Assembly (NCBI RefSeq): GCF_003056355.1
Contig: NZ_PYVW01000003.1
Location: 248,001-312,000, forward strand
Reading direction: 5' to 3'
DNA from: Devosia naphthalenivorans
GTDB lineage: Bacteria; Pseudomonadota; Alphaproteobacteria; Rhizobiales; Devosiaceae
Length of the DNA stretch: 64,000 nt
The notes under the pieces were generated by a model, which was given only the letters and a program-made list of their open reading frames with translations, searched no databases and was not told the DNA's origin. The position numbers were made by a program, and so were the translations under genes. Within the stretch, counting starts at the first letter, position 1. Each line of letters begins with the position of its first letter. This document shows positions 47,424 through 57,124 of this stretch, in pieces.

Positions 47424-47963
47424 ATGGCCGATTTCGAACTGCCGGATGCCATGAAGCTCCGCCTGCCGCGGCGACCGGTGGTCGGCGACTCCGAATTCCG
47501 GGCGGCCATGTCCGCCATCGGAGCAACCGTGCATGTGGTAACCGCGCGCCGAGGCGACGAGCGGGTGGGCCGGACAGTCACATCGCTGATGTCGCTCGCG
47601 GCCGAGCCCCCTACCGTGCTGGTCTCGATCAACATCATGAGCCGGCTGGCGGACATGATCGCCAAGACGGAGGGCTTTTCGGTGTCCGTACTGGCCACTG
47701 ACCAGCAGCATATTGCAGACGCATTCGCGGGCCGCCTGGACGCCAGTGAGCGGTTCAACCTGGGAGAATGGAGCGCCTGGCCCTCGGGTCATCCATTGTT
47801 GATGGGGGCGGCTTCGGCGCTCGATTGCGAAGTGATCGGCTCGATGGAAACGGGCACGCATGTGCTGTTCGTCGGCGCGATCGTGGATGCCGAGACCAGC
47901 ACGAGCCGTGCGCCGCTGATCTGGCAGCGGCACCAATATCATCAACTTGCCGGCACCGACTGA
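47424..47963 (+). CDS. Flavin reductase domain protein
   Basis: The 179-residue product has the FMN-binding split-barrel pattern of flavin reductases (FRAAMSAIGATVHVVTA, GRTVTSLMSLAAEPPTVLVSIN, RFNLGEW, LDCEVIG, THVLFVGAI). It would reduce free FMN/FAD with NAD(P)H for a partner monooxygenase, none of which is nearby. The start is the ATG at 47424, directly after a GTG that could also serve. It follows sodB by 135 bp. Confidence 0.9.
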   Translation: MADFELPDAMKLRLPRRPVVGDSEFRAAMSAIGATVHVVTARRGDERVGRTVTSLMSLAAEPPTVLVSINIMSRLADMIAKTEGFSVSVLATDQQHIADAFAGRLDASERFNLGEWSAWPSGHPLLMGAASALDCEVIGSMETGTHVLFVGAIVDAETSTSRAPLIWQRHQYHQLAGTD

Positions 47964-48048
47964 AACTGGCAGGCTGGATGGCGAACTCGCCCTGCCCCGC
48001 AACCCATTGCAGGCAGCGGCATTTCTCCCGAGACCGAGGGAGGCGCGT

Positions 48049-48351
48049 ATGCCCCGATATTTCTTCCACTACCGCACCGATGATGAACTGATCCGCGACC
48101 AGGATGGCCGCGACCTGCCGAACCTTGATGCGGCGGAACATAGCGCGGCCGAGCTTGGCCGGGCGATCGTGGAACATGCCGCCAGCAAGGGCGACGACAC
48201 CCGCGTGCCTCGCTCCATCGAGATCACCGACGCGGCCGGCGAAGAACTGCTTTATGTGGTGTTCTGGGCCGGACCCAAGGCTGGTGCCGATGTGGGCGAT
48301 GAACCGGTCGACGTGGGCGATGAACCGGTCGACGTGCCGACGGTGCATTGA
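48049..48351 (+). CDS. Small DUF6894-type protein (100 aa)
   Basis: The start follows GGGAGG. The N-terminus MPRYFFHYRTDDELIRDQDG, then NLDAAEHSAAELGRAIVEH and EITDAAGEELLYVVF is the pattern of small alphaproteobacterial proteins of unknown function (DUF6894). The C-terminus carries two copies of VGDEPVD made by a perfect 21-bp tandem duplication. It is a single-gene unit between flavin reductase and the sulfate-binding gene. No function can be given. Confidence 0.75.
   Translation: MPRYFFHYRTDDELIRDQDGRDLPNLDAAEHSAAELGRAIVEHAASKGDDTRVPRSIEITDAAGEELLYVVFWAGPKAGADVGDEPVDVGDEPVDVPTVH
48292..48333 (+). repeat. Perfect 21-bp tandem duplication
   Basis: Two identical 21-bp units (48292-48312 and 48313-48333) lie in frame in the DUF6894 gene, adding one VGDEPVD unit. 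It is a likely recent slippage event and a length-variable site. Confidence 0.95.
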
Positions 48352-48422
48352 GGGGGTACGCCGCCTACCTCCCCTTTGGGGAGTGTTCACTTTAGCCGCA
48401 CGGATCAGATCTATCCCCGCCA

Positions 48423-48526
48423 CCGTGCTTCCCTCGGGCCTGACCCGAGGGTCACGTCCCGCAAACACACCGCTCCGGCAAGGGCTCCCTTGAACGGCCC
48501 TCGGGTCAAGCCCGAGGGCAGCACGG
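48423..48526. repeat. REPIN-like inverted repeat (CCCTCGGG family)
   Basis: Arms of 29 bp (48423-48451 and 48498-48526) are complementary with two mismatches, around a 46-nt centre. Each arm contains CCCTCGGG...CCCGAGGG. It stands between convergent genes. Confidence 0.82.
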
Positions 48527-48572
48527 CGTTCTTGGCTGCCTCGCGCCAGTGGCAGACGTCTTCTGCGGATGC

Positions 48573-49598
48573 CTACTGAGCACCCGAGTAAATCTGATCA
48601 AAAACCCCGCCATCTCCGAAAAATCTCGGCTGCGCTTCGCGCCAGCCGCCGAAGTCCTCGATGGTGACGAGATTGACCTCGCCAAAGCGGGCGACTTCCT
48701 CAGGAGCGGCCGCTTCTGGCTTGAAGGGGCGGTAGTAGTTGGCGGCGGCGATAGCCTGGCCTTCGTCGGAATAGAGATATTCGAGATAGGCCTGGGCCAG
48801 GTCGGTGTTGCCCTTTCTTTCGGCGTTGCCGACGACGAGCGCTACCGGCGGTTCGGCCAGGATCGAGACAGATGGCGTCACGATGTCGAAAGCATCGGGG
48901 CCGAGTTCCTCAAGCGCGAGGTAAGCCTCGTTTTCCCAGGCCAGCAGAACGTCACCGATGCCGCGCTGCACGAAGGTGGTGGTGGAGCCGCGGGCGCCGG
49001 TATCGAGCACGGGAACGTGCTTGTAGAGTTCGGTGATATAGGCTTGCGCCGTTTCATCGGAGCCGCCTTCCTGAGCCTTTGCCCAGGCCCAGCCCGCCAG
49101 CAGGTTCCAGCGCGCGCCGCCTGAGGTCTTCGGGTTCGGCGTGATGACTTCGACGCCGTCCTTGATCAGGTCGGGCCAGTCATTGATGCCCTTCGGGTTG
49201 CCCTTGCGGACCAGGAACACGATGGTGGAGGTATAGGGTGCGTTGTTGTTTTCCAGCGTGCCGCGCCAATCGGCCGGGATCAGCGCCGGGTCGGCATCGG
49301 AAATGGCGTTGATGTCGCTTTCGAGCGCCAGGGTCACGACGTCAGCTTCCAGCCCATCGATGACCGTCCGCGCCTGGGCGCCAGAGCCGCCATGGGTGGT
49401 CTGGATGGCGACGGTTTCGCCGGCGGTTTCCTGCCAGTGGGCAATGAAGGCTTCGTTAAACTGCTGATAAAGCTCACGCGTGGGGTCGTAGCTGACATTG
49501 GTCAGGGTGCGTTCCTGGGCATGGCCAGTAACCGCGAAACCCAGCACCAGCGCTGCGGCCAGGCCCGAATAGGCCAGGATTTTCGTTGCAGTCTTCAT
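48573..49598 (-). CDS. Sulfate/thiosulfate-binding periplasmic protein
   Basis: The 341-residue receptor has a signal peptide (MKTATKILAYSGLAAALVLGFAVTGHA) and the family blocks TLTNVSYDPTRELYQQFN, THGGSGAQARTVIDGLEADVVTLAL, NPKTSGGARWNLLAGWAWA and TTTFVQRGIGDVLLAWENEA, typical of Sbp/CysP. It should deliver sulfate to CysTWA. It is separated from cysT by four unrelated genes, though all cys genes read the same way. A CTTTCCCC-type inverted repeat lies upstream in its divergent promoter. Confidence 0.94.
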   Translation of the reverse strand: MKTATKILAYSGLAAALVLGFAVTGHAQERTLTNVSYDPTRELYQQFNEAFIAHWQETAGETVAIQTTHGGSGAQARTVIDGLEADVVTLALESDINAISDADPALIPADWRGTLENNNAPYTSTIVFLVRKGNPKGINDWPDLIKDGVEVITPNPKTSGGARWNLLAGWAWAKAQEGGSDETAQAYITELYKHVPVLDTGARGSTTTFVQRGIGDVLLAWENEAYLALEELGPDAFDIVTPSVSILAEPPVALVVGNAERKGNTDLAQAYLEYLYSDEGQAIAAANYYRPFKPEAAAPEEVARFGEVNLVTIEDFGGWREAQPRFFGDGGVFDQIYSGAQ

Positions 49599-49696
49599 CT
49601 CTGTCTCCCGGTGAGATTGAATAGCGAAAGACTACCAGAGCAGTGGGGTATTACAAGGCCGCGGAATTGCGCAGCACCACCCACGGCAGAACATCC

Positions 49697-49724
49697 TTTC
49701 CCCAAAAGCCGCCAATCGGGGAAA
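49697..49724. promoter_or_regulatory. Inverted repeat in a divergent promoter region
   Basis: TTTCCCC (49697-49703) and GGGGAAA (49718-49724) are perfect arms with a 14-nt spacer, between the sulfate-binding gene and glutamate dehydrogenase. It may be an operator or hairpin. Confidence 0.4.
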
Positions 49725-49886
49725 AGCTCGCCCGAATGGGCCGAATAAAGCCACCGCAGAGAAAGCTGTTCCTGAACAGCATTTGTGGCCGGTGCGTTAC
49801 CCCTTCTCCGTCAGACAACTAAAGCATGGGCAGACAGCGAAGGGCGGGGTGCCTAGAGTGCATGCGTGACATGGGAGACAGAAGCG

Positions 49887-52800
49887 TTGGATCAGGATCA
49901 ATCGAGCCAGGCCGAGTTTGCGCAATTTTTGGCGGCAGCCAGAGCAGCGACGGACCGGGAGGATCTGTCCAGGCTGGCGCCGGAGCGCTTCGAAGCCGGC
50001 ATGCGGCACGCCTATGAGCGGGTCGCAGTCTATCGGGGCGAGGCCAGCCAGATCTTCCTGACCGAACCTTCCGCTGCGGGCGAGCCGCTCAGCATCGATG
50101 TGATCTCTCCCGATATGCCGTTCATCGTCGATAGTGCCCTTGCGGCGGTGAGAGCCGCAGGCGGAACGGTGCGCCTGTTCTCCCATCCAGTGGTGCACGA
50201 CGCCGATGGCCGGCGACTTAGTGTCTTGCACATCCAAAGCGATCCGGTGGCGGACCTGGAGGCATTGCGCAGCGAGATCGCGGCGACCATGGCCGACGTC
50301 ACCTTGGCGGTGCGGGATTGGCAACCCATGCTGGACCGATTGCATCGGGTGACTGCCGCGTTGAGCCCTCGCAAGGGTGCACACGATGGCGAGGCGCTGC
50401 AGTTTCTCGAATGGCTGAGCGAGCACAATTTCACTTTCATCGGCATGCGCGAATACCGGATCAGCGATGGCCGGCTGGAACAGGTGGCCGGAAGCGGCCG
50501 GGGCATATTGCGGGACGAGGACCGCAAGGTGCTGCGGAGCGGCGCCGAGTTCGTGGAGTTCACGCCGCAGCATGGCGATTTCGTCGCCTCCGGCGAACCC
50601 TTGCTGGTCACCAAGGCCAATGTGCGCTCCCGCGTGCACCGGCGGGCGCATCTCGATTATGTCGGGATCAAGCTGCTTGGCGAGGACGGATCGGTAACCG
50701 GTGAGTTGCGGGTCGTCGGCCTGTTCACGGCCCAGGCGGAGGCGACGCCGCATACCGATGTGCCGCTGATCCGCCGCAAGATCAGTGAAGTGATGCGCCA
50801 GTCGGGCGTCGATCCGCTGGGGCATGACGGGCGCACCCTGCTGGGCGCGCTCAACAGCTATCCGCGCGACGAGCTGTTCCAGATCGAAGTCGACCAGTTG
50901 TTCGAATTCGCGACGGCGATTGCGGCGCTTTTTGACCGGCCGCGCGTTCGCGTCCTGCCGCGCGTGGACCGGTTCGACAATTTCGTGTCCGTCCTGGTCT
51001 ATGTGCCGCGCGATCGCTACGACGGCGAGGCGCGGGGCAGGATAACTGGGTTCCTGGCGAGCATCTATGACGGCAGGGTTTCGGCCTATTATCCGCATTT
51101 CCCGGAAGGGGAACTGGTCCGGCTGCATGTCATCATCGGGCGGGTGGATGGACCAACGCCGCGCCCCAGCCGTGGCGAGCTCGAAGCGCGTGTCGATGCG
51201 CTGACGTCCAATTTCGGCGATGCGCTGGTTGCCCAGGCGAGCGACCCGGCCGAGGTCAGCGACTATCGCGGGGCGTTTTCGGCGGCGTACCAGTCACGCA
51301 ATTCCGCTGCGGATGCGGTGGCTGATATAGCCGTGCTGCGCGGGTTGGGCGATGGCGCCGGCATTGCCACGCGGCTTTATGCGCGCACCGGAACCGATGG
51401 TTCTCTGGGGCTGAAATTCTATCACCGCAGCAGCGCCATTCCGCTCAGTGACCGCGTGCCGATGCTGGAAGCCTTCGGGTTTCGGGTTATCGACGAGCGG
51501 ACCTATACGATCGTGCCTCGCGATGGGGTGGAGCGCTATCTGCACGATATGGTGCTGGAGCCGTTGGATGCCGGGTTCGATGTTGCCGAGCGTGGCGCGG
51601 CCATCGAGGCGGGCCTGCATGCGGTGTGGCACGGCCGGGCCGAGAGCGACCAGCTCAATGCCCTGGTCAGCAAGACCGCGCTGGAGTGGACCGATGCTGC
51701 CCTGTTGCGGGCGCTGTCGCGCTATCTGCGGCAGATCGGAACGTCTTATTCGCAGCGCTACATCGCGCAGGTTCTGGTGACGCAGTCCGCCGCCGCGAGT
51801 GGGCTGATTGCCTTATTCGGTGCGCTGCATGATCCGGCAGGAAGCGAACGCGAGGCGCGAGCCGGGGCGGCCCGCAACCAAGTCCAGGCGGCGCTGGACG
51901 CCATGGCCTCGCTTGATGAAGACACCATCGTGCGGCGGTTCCTCAATCTCATCGAGGCATCGGTGCGCACCAATGCCTTCCAACGCGACAAGAACGGCGA
52001 GCGCAAGCCGGCGCTGGCGATCAAGTTCGATAGCCAATTGGTGGAGGGTATGGCGGCGCCCCGCCCCTATCGCGAAATCTCGGTCTATTCGCCGCGCGTC
52101 GAGGGCGTGCATCTGCGCTTTGGCGCCATCGCGCGCGGTGGCCTGCGCTGGTCGGACCGGCCGGAGGATTTCCGCACCGAAGTGCTGGGGCTGGTCAAGG
52201 CGCAACAGGTGAAGAACGCCGTCATCGTGCCGGTGGGCGCCAAGGGCGGGTTCGTGCCCAAGCGGCTGGTCGCCGGCATGCCACGAGAGGCTTTCCAGGC
52301 GGAAGGCGTCGCCAGCTACAGCATCTTCATCGGCGCGCTGCTCGACGTCACCGACAATCTGGTCAATGGCGTGGTCGTGCCACCCGAGGGCGTGGTGCGG
52401 CGGGATGGGGACGATCCCTATCTCGTGGTCGCGGCGGACAAGGGAACGGCGAGTTTTTCGGACACCGCCAATTCCATCGCGCTGTCGCGCGGGTTCTGGC
52501 TGGGCGACGCGTTCGCCTCGGGCGGCTCGGCCGGCTACGACCACAAGGAAATGGGCATCACCGCGCGCGGCGGATGGGAGAACGTCAAGCGGCACTTCCG
52601 CGAGATGGATCGCGATATCCAGAACGAGCCATTCACCGTAGTGGGCGTGGGCGACATGAGCGGGGATGTGTTCGGCAACGGCATGTTGCTGAGCCCCGCC
52701 ATTCGGCTGGTGGCGGCGTTCGACCACCGCGATATCTTCATCGACCCCAATCCCGATCCGCTGACCAGTTTTGCCGAACGGAAGCGGCTGTTCGAGCTGC

Positions 52801-54524
52801 CGCGATCGAGCTGGCAGGACTATGACAAGAGCCTGATCTCGGCCGGTGGCGGCGTATTTTCGCGGAGCCTCAAATCCATTCCGCTCTCGCCCGAGATGCA
52901 GGCGGCGCTCGGGCTGAATGAGTCGCAGGCAACGCCCGCCGAGGTGATGCGAGCGATTTTGGCGGCAGAGGTCGACCTGCTCTGGTTTGGCGGCATCGGA
53001 ACCTATATCCGCGCCACGACCGAGTTGGACGCCGATGTGGGCGACCGGGCTAATGACGCGATCCGCATCACTGGCAGCGGCGTGCGCGCCAGGGTCGTCG
53101 GAGAAGGCGCGAACCTGGGCGTGACCCAGCGCGGGCGCGTGGAGTTTGCGCTCAAGGGCGGCCGGATCAACACCGATGCAATCGACAATTCGGCCGGGGT
53201 GAACTCGAGCGACCTCGAGGTCAACATCAAGATCGCGCTGGCGCCGCTGCTGACCGACGGCTCGCTGACGCTGGATGCGCGCAACAGCTTTCTCGAAACC
53301 ATGACCGAGGAAGTGGCGGCACTGTGCCTGCGCAACAACTACCTGCAGGGCCTGGCGCTCTCGCTGGCCGAACGGGCGGGAACGGGTGAGCTGCCGGACC
53401 ATCGCGAACTGATCGAACGGCTGGAGCAGCGGGGGCTGCTTGACCGCGTGGTCGAATTCCTGCCCAGTGATGGGGTGATCGATGCGCGCGCAGCGCTCGG
53501 CAAGGGCCTGACGCGGCCGGAGCTGGCGGTGATCCTGGCCTATGCCAAGCTGACGCTCTATGCCGATTTGCTGGAGGGATGCGGGATCGACGACGAATAT
53601 CTCGCCGGTGAGCTCTTCCGCTATTTCCCCGAAACGCTGCACCGCTCCTATCCAGAGGCGGCGGGGCAGCACCGGCTCAAGCGCGAGGTGATCGCTACGG
53701 TGCTCGCCAATGCGATGATCAATCGTGGTGGGCCGGCCTTTGTCAGTGAACTGACGGCAGCGACCAGCGCCAGCCCAGGCGAGATTGCTCTGGCCTATGC
53801 CGCGACACGCGATGTTTATGGGCTGACGGACCTTAATTCAGCAATCGATGCGCTGGACGGACTGGTGCCCGGCGCCGTGCAACTGGAACTATATGGACGC
53901 GTCATGAACCTGCTGCGGCAGGAGAGCTTGTGGTTCCTGCGCAATGGGGATGTGTCGCAGGGGCTGGTGGGGCTGGTGGACCGGCACAAGTCAGGCGTTG
54001 CGGCGCTGCGGACCATGCTCAAGAGCGCCCTGCCCGCGTCGTTGAGCCTTGGCGTTGACCGGAAGGTTTCCGAGTTCGTCGGCAAGGGCGTTCCGGAGCC
54101 TGTGGCGCAGGCCATCACGGAGCTTGATGTGCTGGGTTATGCCAGCGATATCGTGCTGGTCAGCGAACGCGCCGGCGTCTCGGTGGCCGATGGTGCGGCG
54201 GCGTTCTTCGGCGTCTTTGCGGCGTTCGAGCTGTGGCCGGTGATCGAGCAAGGGCGCGCAATCGTTCTGAGCGACCGGTTCGACCGGATGGCGCTGGACC
54301 GGGCGCTGGCGAATCTGATGCGGGCGCAGCGCGACCTTACCGCCGATGTGCTGAAAGCGGGCGACGGGCTGGTGGCGGATCGGGTGGCCAGTTGGACCTC
54401 GCGGCAGAATGTGGGCATCGAGCGGACCCGCGCGGCCGTTGCCGAATTGACGCAAGGCACGCTTACGGTGTCGCGCCTCTCCGTTGCCGCGGGCCTGCTG
54501 GCCGATCTGGCGCAGGAGGGTTGA
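49887..54524 (+). CDS. NAD-specific glutamate dehydrogenase (large, 180-kDa class)
   Basis: This giant enzyme converts glutamate to 2-oxoglutarate and ammonia with NAD. The N-terminal half holds ACT-like regulatory domains (MPFIVDSALAAVRAAGG, LHIQSDPV); the catalytic core has IARGGLRWSDRPEDFRTEV, VPVGAKGGFVPKR, GVGDMSGDVFGNGM and GGIGTYIR; a long helical C-terminal domain follows. I prefer the TTG at 49887 (GGGAGA 9 nt upstream) to a GTG at 49866 with no ribosome site, giving 1545 residues. With putA it forms a proline-to-oxoglutarate route. Confidence 0.96.
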   Translation: MDQDQSSQAEFAQFLAAARAATDREDLSRLAPERFEAGMRHAYERVAVYRGEASQIFLTEPSAAGEPLSIDVISPDMPFIVDSALAAVRAAGGTVRLFSHPVVHDADGRRLSVLHIQSDPVADLEALRSEIAATMADVTLAVRDWQPMLDRLHRVTAALSPRKGAHDGEALQFLEWLSEHNFTFIGMREYRISDGRLEQVAGSGRGILRDEDRKVLRSGAEFVEFTPQHGDFVASGEPLLVTKANVRSRVHRRAHLDYVGIKLLGEDGSVTGELRVVGLFTAQAEATPHTDVPLIRRKISEVMRQSGVDPLGHDGRTLLGALNSYPRDELFQIEVDQLFEFATAIAALFDRPRVRVLPRVDRFDNFVSVLVYVPRDRYDGEARGRITGFLASIYDGRVSAYYPHFPEGELVRLHVIIGRVDGPTPRPSRGELEARVDALTSNFGDALVAQASDPAEVSDYRGAFSAAYQSRNSAADAVADIAVLRGLGDGAGIATRLYARTGTDGSLGLKFYHRSSAIPLSDRVPMLEAFGFRVIDERTYTIVPRDGVERYLHDMVLEPLDAGFDVAERGAAIEAGLHAVWHGRAESDQLNALVSKTALEWTDAALLRALSRYLRQIGTSYSQRYIAQVLVTQSAAASGLIALFGALHDPAGSEREARAGAARNQVQAALDAMASLDEDTIVRRFLNLIEASVRTNAFQRDKNGERKPALAIKFDSQLVEGMAAPRPYREISVYSPRVEGVHLRFGAIARGGLRWSDRPEDFRTEVLGLVKAQQVKNAVIVPVGAKGGFVPKRLVAGMPREAFQAEGVASYSIFIGALLDVTDNLVNGVVVPPEGVVRRDGDDPYLVVAADKGTASFSDTANSIALSRGFWLGDAFASGGSAGYDHKEMGITARGGWENVKRHFREMDRDIQNEPFTVVGVGDMSGDVFGNGMLLSPAIRLVAAFDHRDIFIDPNPDPLTSFAERKRLFELPRSSWQDYDKSLISAGGGVFSRSLKSIPLSPEMQAALGLNESQATPAEVMRAILAAEVDLLWFGGIGTYIRATTELDADVGDRANDAIRITGSGVRARVVGEGANLGVTQRGRVEFALKGGRINTDAIDNSAGVNSSDLEVNIKIALAPLLTDGSLTLDARNSFLETMTEEVAALCLRNNYLQGLALSLAERAGTGELPDHRELIERLEQRGLLDRVVEFLPSDGVIDARAALGKGLTRPELAVILAYAKLTLYADLLEGCGIDDEYLAGELFRYFPETLHRSYPEAAGQHRLKREVIATVLANAMINRGGPAFVSELTAATSASPGEIALAYAATRDVYGLTDLNSAIDALDGLVPGAVQLELYGRVMNLLRQESLWFLRNGDVSQGLVGLVDRHKSGVAALRTMLKSALPASLSLGVDRKVSEFVGKGVPEPVAQAITELDVLGYASDIVLVSERAGVSVADGAAAFFGVFAAFELWPVIEQGRAIVLSDRFDRMALDRALANLMRAQRDLTADVLKAGDGLVADRVASWTSRQNVGIERTRAAVAELTQGTLTVSRLSVAAGLLADLAQEG

Positions 54525-54606
54525 AGTGCCCCCATGCGAAAGTCGGCCTTGTCTTGCCCGTTGAGCTGCGCAGACTAATCATCCAATCAGAACACGAGAG
54601 TGCCCC

Positions 54607-55554
54607 ATGACCGATCTTGCCCAGTGGCTTGCCGCCCAATCCGTCGATTCCAAACTGGCTTCGGTGGTGGCCAGCATGGCGGCGGCGAGCGCCGAGATTG
54701 CCGGGGTGCTGCGCATGGCGCCCGTCGCCGGGCAGGTTGGCCTTGTGGGACACACCAATGTGCAGGGCGAAGAACAGAAGGCGCTCGACGTCATCTCGAA
54801 TGATGTTGTTCTCAAGCACTTGCGGGAAAATCCGGATGTTTCGATTTTGGTTTCTGAAGAGCTGGAAGAGCCGGTGGAGCTTGGAACCGACGGCGCCTAC
54901 ATGATCGCAACCGATCCGCTGGACGGGTCTTCCAACCTCGATGTGAACGTCACCGTGGGTACCATCTTCGCCGTGCTCAATGCCGCCGACGGCTTGCTGC
55001 AGAAGGGCCGCGCGCAACTGGCTGCGGGCTACGCCGCCTATGGCCCGGCGACGAGCCTTGTACTGACGTTCGGGCAATCGGTGGCGGTATTCACGCTCGA
55101 CAGCGCAGGTGACTGGATTTTGACCACGGACAATCCGCGCATCCCCGAAGCCTCGGGAGAATTTGCCATCAACACGGCCCGCGAGCGGTTCTGGGATGCA
55201 GCGACGAAGGGCTATGTGGCAGAGAACGTCGCCGGGGAACACGGCGCCGCCGGCAAGCGCTACAACATGCGCTGGGTGGGCTCGATGGTCGCCGACATCC
55301 ACCGCATCCTGATGCGCGGCGGCATTTTCCTCTATCCGCTGGACAGCGAAACGGTGAGCAAGGGCGGGCGCCTGCGCCTGCTCTATGAGGCGAACCCCAT
55401 GGCCATGCTGGTGGAAGCCGCCGGCGGCGACGCCACCACCGGCCGTGAGAAAATCCTCGACCTGCAGCCGACAGCCATTCACCAGCGTGTGCCGGTGATT
55501 CTGGGCTCCGCCGACGAAGTGAAACGGGTCGAGGACTGGTACGCGAAGGGATAG
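54607..55554 (+). CDS. fbp: Fructose-1,6-bisphosphatase class 1
   Basis: The 315-residue gluconeogenic enzyme hydrolyses fructose 1,6-bisphosphate. Metal and phosphate residues are in SEELEEP, DPLDGSSNLDVNVTVGTIF and the C-terminal MAMLVEAAGGDATTG. FBPase length is normal. It stands 82 bp after glutamate dehydrogenase, so the two may share a transcript that supports growth on amino acids. Confidence 0.96.
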   Translation: MTDLAQWLAAQSVDSKLASVVASMAAASAEIAGVLRMAPVAGQVGLVGHTNVQGEEQKALDVISNDVVLKHLRENPDVSILVSEELEEPVELGTDGAYMIATDPLDGSSNLDVNVTVGTIFAVLNAADGLLQKGRAQLAAGYAAYGPATSLVLTFGQSVAVFTLDSAGDWILTTDNPRIPEASGEFAINTARERFWDAATKGYVAENVAGEHGAAGKRYNMRWVGSMVADIHRILMRGGIFLYPLDSETVSKGGRLRLLYEANPMAMLVEAAGGDATTGREKILDLQPTAIHQRVPVILGSADEVKRVEDWYAKG

Positions 55555-55590
55555 GTTCACACGAATCCCTGTTGCCGACTGTGAGACCCT

Positions 55591-55716
55591 CAGTCGACAC
55601 CCTCCCCCTTGCGGGGAGGGATCAAGGGTGGGGGGCGGATGCCCTCGATATCGTGGCTCCCGCCCCCTTCCAGCCTCCCCCGTCGAGGGGCAGATGCAGA
55701 CCGGTGGTTGCGACGG
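55591..55716. repeat. Dispersed intergenic repeat, copy B
   Basis: Same family as 26205-26331: identical opening CAGTCGACACCCTCCCCC, CTTGCGGGGAGGG stem, ATATCGTGGCT in the middle, and GGTGGTTG near the end. It lies between fbp and the isomerase gene. Confidence 0.8.
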
Positions 55717-55793
55717 ACTGGGGATGTTTCACCGATCCCAAATTGCAACGTTGCTGCGGCGTCGCTATAGCTCGGGGTAGATGAGGAGATCCC

Positions 55794-57065
55794 ATGACCG
55801 ACGCCACGATCAGCCTGCCCCGGACCAATTCAAGCCTTTGGTCGGCCCGGCCATTTCACCGCCAGTACTTGATGCGGCAGGCCAACAATCTGTTCGATTT
55901 CTTCATGCAGGCCTCGATCAACCCCAAGGGCGGGTTCTTCGAGTTGCATGACGAGGGCAAGCCGCTGGGCGGAGATAACCCGGCGCGGCAGATCCATGTG
56001 ACGACCCGCATGGTGCATTGCGCCGCCATCGGCAGCTTGATCGGGCGGCCCGGATCGGACGAGATCGTCGACCATGGCATGCGCTATGTGTGGGAGCATC
56101 ACCGCGACGCCAAGCACGGCGGTTACGCCTGGGGCGTCAATAATCACGGCATAAGCGACGGTTCCAAGCAGGCCTATGGCCATGCCTTCGTGCTGCTCGC
56201 TGCATCCAGCGCCAAGGTCGTGGGCCATCCGCTCGCCGACCAGATGCTCGCCGATGTCACGGCCGTCATCAATGCCAAGTTCTGGGATGACGGGCGCGGC
56301 GCGGTGCGCGACGAGTACAATCAGGATTGGTCCACGCTCCTGCCCTATCGCGGGCAGAACGCCAATATGCACATGACCGAGGCGCTGATGGCCGCCTTCG
56401 AGGCCACGGGCGACCGGAGCTATCTCACCAAGGCCGAGCGCATCGCCGAACTCATCATCGCCAAAAATGCCGTGCCGCTGGGCCACCGCGTGGCGGAGCA
56501 TTTCGACGAGAACTGGGTGCTCGACAAGGATTACGAGGGCAACGAGATGTTCCGCCCGTCCGGCGCCACTCCGGGCCATTGGCTGGAATGGTCACGGCTG
56601 CTATTCCAGCTCTGGACGCTCGGCGACAAGCGCCTCTCCTGGATGACCGACGCGGCCCGGCACTTGTTCGTGCAGTCGATCGAGCTGGGCTGGGATAAGG
56701 TGCATGGCGGCTTCTTTTATACGCTGGACTGGGACAACAAGCCCATCATGCGAGAGAAGCTGTGGTGGCCGGTCAGCGAAGCCATCGGCGCCGCTGCCGT
56801 GCTGAGCACCCATGAGCGCGACGATTATTTTCAGAGCTGGTACCGCAGGCTGTGGGACTATGCCGAAAACCACGTGATCGACCACGCCCGTGGCGGCTGG
56901 CTGAGCGAGCTCAAGGAAGACCTGACGCCCACCTCGCGCCTGTTTGTCGGCAAGCCCGATATTTATCATGCCCTCCAGGCCTGCCTGATACCGCTTTATC
57001 CCGCGACGGGCAGCCTGACGGCGGCGATTATCGAGGCAGATCACACGGTCAAGCGGCACCACTGA
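55794..57065 (+). CDS. AGE-family epimerase/isomerase (sugar isomerase)
   Basis: The 423-residue protein has the (alpha/alpha)6 barrel pattern of N-acylglucosamine 2-epimerase, mannose isomerase and YihS-like enzymes: RQIHVTTRMVHCAAIG, SKQAYGHAFVLLAASSA, NANMHMTEALMAAFEATG, GATPGHWLEWSRLL and EKLWWPVSEAIGAAA. Histidines of the active site lie in these blocks. It probably interconverts mannose, fructose or a related sugar; the exact substrate cannot be told. It follows fbp and precedes an SDR gene. Confidence 0.88.
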   Translation: MTDATISLPRTNSSLWSARPFHRQYLMRQANNLFDFFMQASINPKGGFFELHDEGKPLGGDNPARQIHVTTRMVHCAAIGSLIGRPGSDEIVDHGMRYVWEHHRDAKHGGYAWGVNNHGISDGSKQAYGHAFVLLAASSAKVVGHPLADQMLADVTAVINAKFWDDGRGAVRDEYNQDWSTLLPYRGQNANMHMTEALMAAFEATGDRSYLTKAERIAELIIAKNAVPLGHRVAEHFDENWVLDKDYEGNEMFRPSGATPGHWLEWSRLLFQLWTLGDKRLSWMTDAARHLFVQSIELGWDKVHGGFFYTLDWDNKPIMREKLWWPVSEAIGAAAVLSTHERDDYFQSWYRRLWDYAENHVIDHARGGWLSELKEDLTPTSRLFVGKPDIYHALQACLIPLYPATGSLTAAIIEADHTVKRHH

Positions 57066-57124
57066 CGCTCGCAGCGCAAACCATAAGGCAGTTCATGCGT
57101 TGGAGCTTCCAAATGGAGGCTTTG

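Noticed and set aside
51813..53672. Leftward 619-codon frame inside glutamate dehydrogenase
   Set aside because: No homology-like motif; the opposite strand has conserved catalytic blocks through the whole region.
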